DNA of 37,216 nucleotides. Source: an uncultured Bacteroidota bacterium (GTDB lineage: Bacteria > Bacteroidota > Bacteroidia > Chitinophagales > Chitinophagaceae). How positions within the stretch are numbered: position 1 is the stretch's first letter; each line of letters opens with the position of its first letter. The position numbers and the translations under genes are program-made. The stretch is from positions 1-37,216 of the forward strand of contig CAIJXT010000012.1 in NCBI GenBank assembly GCA_903824665.1, read 5' to 3'. The notes under the pieces were generated by a model. That model made no database searches and was not told where the DNA came from. It saw only the letters and a list, made by a program, of their open reading frames with translations. Of this stretch, positions 33,835 to 37,216 are shown piece after piece.

Positions 33835-34170
33835 CCAAATTGCAGCAACTCATACTGTGCCTGCATCTGGTACCAATGTCCTGAATTTATTTTCATGCTG
33901 TAGCCAATGTGTTCCTATACCACTCTAATATAGGGGGGGTATGCTTTAGCCTGGTCTCTACCCACCTGGCAGCTATAGACCACTGTGTCACAGCCGGAAT
34001 TTGATGTCGTGTTCAGCTGGCATTCAGATGCATGTGTTGTATTCGCAAAAGGGTATTGCTGCAAAATCGCCTATTGTCCATTGCTCAAAAACGCTTTGTA
34101 AAATAAGAGAGGCTGCCTTTTAAAAGACAGCCTCTCAATACTAAAGGGAAATGATCCCGTGTGTTTTAGA
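33835..34170. other. 336-bp intergenic region between convergent genes
   Basis: It lies between the DUF1801 gene (plus) and the right-hand giant gene (minus). It holds the hairpin at 34107-34136 and a G7 run at about 33932-33938. I see no gene or RNA in the rest. Confidence 0.55.
34107..34136 (-). terminator. Hairpin terminator of the right-hand giant gene
   Basis: GAGAGGCTGCCTTTT pairs with AAAAGACAGCCTCTC with one mismatch (C-A), giving a nearly perfect 30-bp palindrome 35 nt past the stop of the giant gene. The minus strand continues TTATTTTAC. Confidence 0.75.
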
Positions 34171-37100
34171 CTATGGTTGATAAACCAGGCGAACGATTAC
34201 CGAGCTACCATCAACTCCCATGAAACGACACATATAGATGCCGGCGACAAGGTTCTTTGGTAGTGTGATATTGTTCGATGTGCCGTTAATGTTGAACTGT
34301 TCTGCAACCTTTCCGTCGATCGTGTAAACTGTGAATGTACCTGTTACCGGTGATTCAATAGTCAGATTACCTGATGTTGGGTTCGGGAAGATCGAGATAA
34401 CAACATCTTCAGCTATAGGGCTAACCTGAATACCATTTTTAGATGCGGTAACCGTAATCGCATGTGTAGAATTACAACCGTTGCTCAACTGATACTTGAT
34501 TGTAGCCGCACCCGGATCCACACCTGTTACGAGGCCAGTGCTCGGTACAACAGTAGCAAGCGAAGGCGTAAGGCTGGACCATGTACCACCGGCCGGGCTG
34601 CAAGACAAGCTTGTAGTTGCACCATCTATTACTGTAGATGCACCTGTAATTGTACCCGGAGATGTAAGTACAGTCTGTGTTATGGTTTTGAAACAACCTG
34701 CACTCACATTGTAAGTGATTGTGGCTGTGCCTGAAGCAATACCTTCAACCACACCACTAGCTGAATTCACAGTAGCCTTTGTAAGATTGCTGCTGCTCCA
34801 TGTACCTGAAGGGGTAATGTTGGCCAGTGTTGTAGTTGCACCCACACAAATGTTAGCAGTACCTGTTATGGCAGCTACTGGTCCATTGACAGTTACTTCT
34901 GTTACTGCATAGCAACCAGCGCTAACCTTGTAAGTGATATTCGCAACACCCGTGCTGAGCGCTCTCATAGAGCCAGTAGTAGAGCTTATGGTAATTCTCG
35001 CTGCATTGCTGGTGCTCCATGTGCCTCCACCGGTTGGGTTAGTGAGCAGTACTACAGCACTTGGCTGGCCGGTACACAACAGTGCCAATCCGGTGTTTGC
35101 TGTCACTGCTGCATTAACTGTAACGATAGCTGACCTTGTACAGGTATTTGGTGCAGTGTATACGATAGTAGCATTGCCTGTTTGTAAAGCGGTAACGGCT
35201 CCTGTTGAGGCGTTCACTGTTGCTTCTGTCAGGTTGTTGCTGCTCCATGCTCCACCGGTTGGTGTTGCGTTTAGCGTCATATTATTACCGACACAAGCCA
35301 GCAACGTACCTGTAATCACTGAAGGCAGGCTGTTGATTGTAACTTGTTTTGTGGCCCTGCAACCAGCTACGGTATAAGAAATAAGTGTTGTACCAGCTGC
35401 AACACCTGTTAATGCACCTGTTGATGCATCAATGGTGCCCTTTGCTGGTAGGCTGCTTGTCCATACACCGCCACCGGGGGTAGAGTTAAGTGTAGTAGTG
35501 CTACCGATACAAACAAACGCTGCGCCTATCACTGCTGTCGGTGCAATGTTAACGGTCACTTCCCGAGTTCTGACACACCCTGTGCTGATCTCGTAAGTAA
35601 TTGTCGCGTTGCCCGGATTCACTCCAGTTACTACACCGGTAGCAGTTACTGATGCCAATGAAGCGTTTGATGAACTCCATGTGCCACCACCCGGGCTGCT
35701 TACCAAGGTTGTATTTGCTCCGTCGCAAACCGAAGCTGTTCCTGTGATCGCCGCAGGTAGTGCGTTAACAGTAACAATTTTTGTCTTGAAGCATCCACCG
35801 CTGGTATAGGATACTACTGATGTACCAGCTGCAATACCTGTTACTTCTCCTGTGCTTGCATTTACTGTTGCTCTGGCAGGTACGCTGCTAGACCAAACAC
35901 CACCACCTGGTGTAGAATTGAGCGTTGTCGTACTACCGATACAAACTGATGCAGTACCTGTAATCGCAGTTGGGGCTACATTAACTGTTATTTCACGTGT
36001 GCCGATACAACCAGCTGCTGTGGTGTAAGTGATTGTGGAAGTGCCGTCATCAACACCGGCTACAACACCATTAGTGGATCCGATAGTAGCGTTTGTAAGA
36101 TCACTGCTGCTCCATGTGCCACCTGTTGTAAGGGTAGCCTGTGCAATAGAAGAACCTTCACAAACTTCGTCTGGTCCGGTGATGGCAGCGGGAAGTGCGT
36201 GTACTGTTACGATTGCTGTTTTGTAGCAACCTGCACTCTCTGCATAGGTGATTACCGATGTGCCTGACTGAAGACCAGCAACCACACCTGTAGCTGAATT
36301 GACAGTCGCCTTAACTGTGTTGCTGCTAGACCACACGCCGCCACCTGAAGAAGATAGGGTAGTGTTGCTGCCTACACATACATTGAGTGTTCCTGTAATG
36401 TTGGCAGGATTTGCATAAACAGTGACATTCACTGTCTGTACGCAGCCTGTAGCCAGTTGGTATTCTACTACTGTACTACCTGCAAGTATGCCGGTGAGCA
36501 AGCCTGTTGCCGAATTGATTGTTGCTGTAGCAGGAGTACCACTAGACCAAACACCGCCAGATGGAGTGCTTGACAGCGCAGTAGTAAGGCCTTCGCATGC
36601 AGATGGAGCGCCACCTATTGCTGTTGGTAATGCATTTACAGTTACCGTCCGTGTTGTATAGCAACCTGTTGCGTCAATTGTATAAGTGATGGTAACGGTA
36701 CCGGCACCTATGCCAGTAACCTCACCGGCTGCATCAACTGTAGCTCTTGCGGCGTTGCTGCTGCTCCATGTGTCGCCACCTGAAGCGCTGAGGGTAGTGG
36801 TGCTGCCGATACATACAGAAGCAGTACCTGTGATTGCTGCAGGAAGTGCATTTACTGTCACTTCGCGTGTTGAAGTACAACCAGAACTGATCTCATAAGT
36901 GATTATTGCATTGCCATCTACTAGGCCAGTTACAACACCGGTTGTAGCATTCACTGATGCAGTTGTAGGAACGCTGCTGGCCCATGTGCCACCAGCTGGG
37001 CTACCTGCCAGTGTAGTTGTACGGCCTACACAAACACTCGCTGTGCCTGTAACAGCACCAGGAGAAGTAAGTACTGTCTGAGTGGTTGTTTTGTAGCAAC

Positions 37101-37216
37101 CATCAGAAACTTTGTAAGTAATAGTAGCTGTACCTGCTGCGATACCAGCTACGATACCTGAAGCTGAATTGACAGTAGCTTTTGCAAGATTGCTGCTGCT
37201 CCACGTTCCAGAAGGA
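34171..37216 (-). CDS. Giant secreted Ig-repeat protein with T9SS sorting domain, C-terminal part (N-terminus outside window)
   Basis: The frame is open from the right edge (first full codon at 37215) to the stop at 34171, giving 1,014 residues; a methionine at 36954 is internal, because the repeat pattern continues upstream of it to the edge. It contains about eleven and a half Ig-like (BIG2-type) repeats of about 73 residues, of the same type as in the left-hand giant protein (VTVNALPAAITGTASVC, then GGxWSSS, then ATVNxxTGVVTGxxAGTxxITY, then GC). The last 90 residues are a type A Por-secretion sorting domain: VVISIFPNPTSGNLTIESP, VYTIDGKV, LPKNLVAGIYMCRFMG. T9SS would export it and anchor it to the cell surface or release it. 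Adhesion or gliding-type function is inferred. Confidence 0.92.
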   Translation of the reverse strand, partial: PSGTWSSSNLAKATVNSASGIVAGIAAGTATITYKVSDGCYKTTTQTVLTSPGAVTGTASVCVGRTTTLAGSPAGGTWASSVPTTASVNATTGVVTGLVDGNAIITYEISSGCTSTREVTVNALPAAITGTASVCIGSTTTLSASGGDTWSSSNAARATVDAAGEVTGIGAGTVTITYTIDATGCYTTRTVTVNALPTAIGGAPSACEGLTTALSSTPSGGVWSSGTPATATINSATGLLTGILAGSTVVEYQLATGCVQTVNVTVYANPANITGTLNVCVGSNTTLSSSGGGVWSSSNTVKATVNSATGVVAGLQSGTSVITYAESAGCYKTAIVTVHALPAAITGPDEVCEGSSIAQATLTTGGTWSSSDLTNATIGSTNGVVAGVDDGTSTITYTTAAGCIGTREITVNVAPTAITGTASVCIGSTTTLNSTPGGGVWSSSVPARATVNASTGEVTGIAAGTSVVSYTSGGCFKTKIVTVNALPAAITGTASVCDGANTTLVSSPGGGTWSSSNASLASVTATGVVTGVNPGNATITYEISTGCVRTREVTVNIAPTAVIGAAFVCIGSTTTLNSTPGGGVWTSSLPAKGTIDASTGALTGVAAGTTLISYTVAGCRATKQVTINSLPSVITGTLLACVGNNMTLNATPTGGAWSSNNLTEATVNASTGAVTALQTGNATIVYTAPNTCTRSAIVTVNAAVTANTGLALLCTGQPSAVVLLTNPTGGGTWSTSNAARITISSTTGSMRALSTGVANITYKVSAGCYAVTEVTVNGPVAAITGTANICVGATTTLANITPSGTWSSSNLTKATVNSASGVVEGIASGTATITYNVSAGCFKTITQTVLTSPGTITGASTVIDGATTSLSCSPAGGTWSSLTPSLATVVPSTGLVTGVDPGAATIKYQLSNGCNSTHAITVTASKNGIQVSPIAEDVVISIFPNPTSGNLTIESPVTGTFTVYTIDGKVAEQFNINGTSNNITLPKNLVAGIYMCRFMGVDGSSVIVRLVYQP
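34560..37216 (-). repeat. Tandem array of about 12 Ig-like repeats, about 218 bp each, with higher-order structure
   Basis: Junctions (protein PxxITG) fall at about 34645, 34863, 35085, 35308, 35525, 35740, 35958, 36178, 36392, 36614, 36830 and 37045, a mean of about 218 bp. Two units are nearly identical in protein although eleven units apart: PSGTWSSSNLTKATVNSASG near 34815 and PSGTWSSSNLAKATVNSASG at the right edge, both followed by the unusual linker TQTVLTSPG. A two-unit duplication is also visible: CIGSTTTLNSTPGGGVW occurs near 35925 and near 35495. Confidence 0.85.

Noticed and set aside
34462..37081. Series of plus-strand frames of 60-147 codons at the right end
   Set aside because: They recur with the 218-bp repeat and lie antisense to the Ig repeats, so they are compositional shadows.
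34560..37216. Regularly spaced repeats as a CRISPR array
   Set aside because: The unit is about 218 bp, coding, in frame and degenerate; there are no short identical repeats with unique spacers.

Overview
The window looks like chromosomal DNA from a member of the Bacteroidota, most likely the Chitinophagales/Chitinophagaceae; the genus cannot be read from it. The evidence is: two proteins end in C-terminal Por/type IX secretion (T9SS) sorting domains; there is a TonB-dependent receptor with a carboxypeptidase-regulatory-like N-terminal domain; many genes are preceded by the Bacteroidota -7 promoter box TAnnTTTG instead of a Shine-Dalgarno sequence; and PckA is of the ATP-dependent type. I saw no tRNA, rRNA, CRISPR array or insertion sequence.

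Layout. 1-8667 (minus): the N-terminal 2,889 codons of a giant secreted protein (signal peptide, N-terminal module, two Ig-like domains, two FN3-like domains, an adhesin-type jelly roll, then about 23 Ig-like repeats of about 74 residues) that runs off the left edge. 9286-11142 (minus): a DUF47/PhoU-like gene and a PiT phosphate transporter. 11394-13010 (minus): PEP carboxykinase. 13206-16341 (minus): a DHFR-like reductase, a small Cys-rich secreted protein and a TonB-dependent receptor. 16618-19951 (minus): pstSCAB without phoU, with an 11-bp-periodic Pho-box-like array before pstS. 20218-21969 (minus): PDH E1-alpha and a TPR membrane protein. 22189-27193 (plus): recF, a secreted protein of unknown function, two glycosyltransferases and a 2OG-Fe(II) oxygenase. 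27400-30221 (minus): an NHL beta-propeller T9SS cargo protein, flanked by two copies of a palindromic repeat, and an orphan terminase-small-subunit-like HTH protein. 30706-32257 (minus): an unknown 7-TM protein and an unknown secreted protein. 32637-33834 (plus): an EGF-like lipoprotein and a DUF1801 protein. 34171-37216 (minus): the C-terminal 1,014 residues of a second giant Ig-repeat protein with a T9SS sorting domain, running off the right edge.

How it fits together. Two themes stand out. The first is phosphate acquisition: a high-affinity Pst ABC system and a low-affinity Pit/DUF47 pair lie within 11 kb of each other. The second is cell-surface display: two very long Ig-repeat proteins, an NHL propeller, an EGF lipoprotein and a TonB receptor. 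The remaining genes are ordinary housekeeping or accessory functions. Nothing seen is a clear new defence or mobile system. The most unusual items are the giant repeat proteins at both edges, the operator-like array before pstS, the several start codons placed directly after a -7 box (predicting leaderless mRNAs), and the paired palindromic repeats around the NHL gene.
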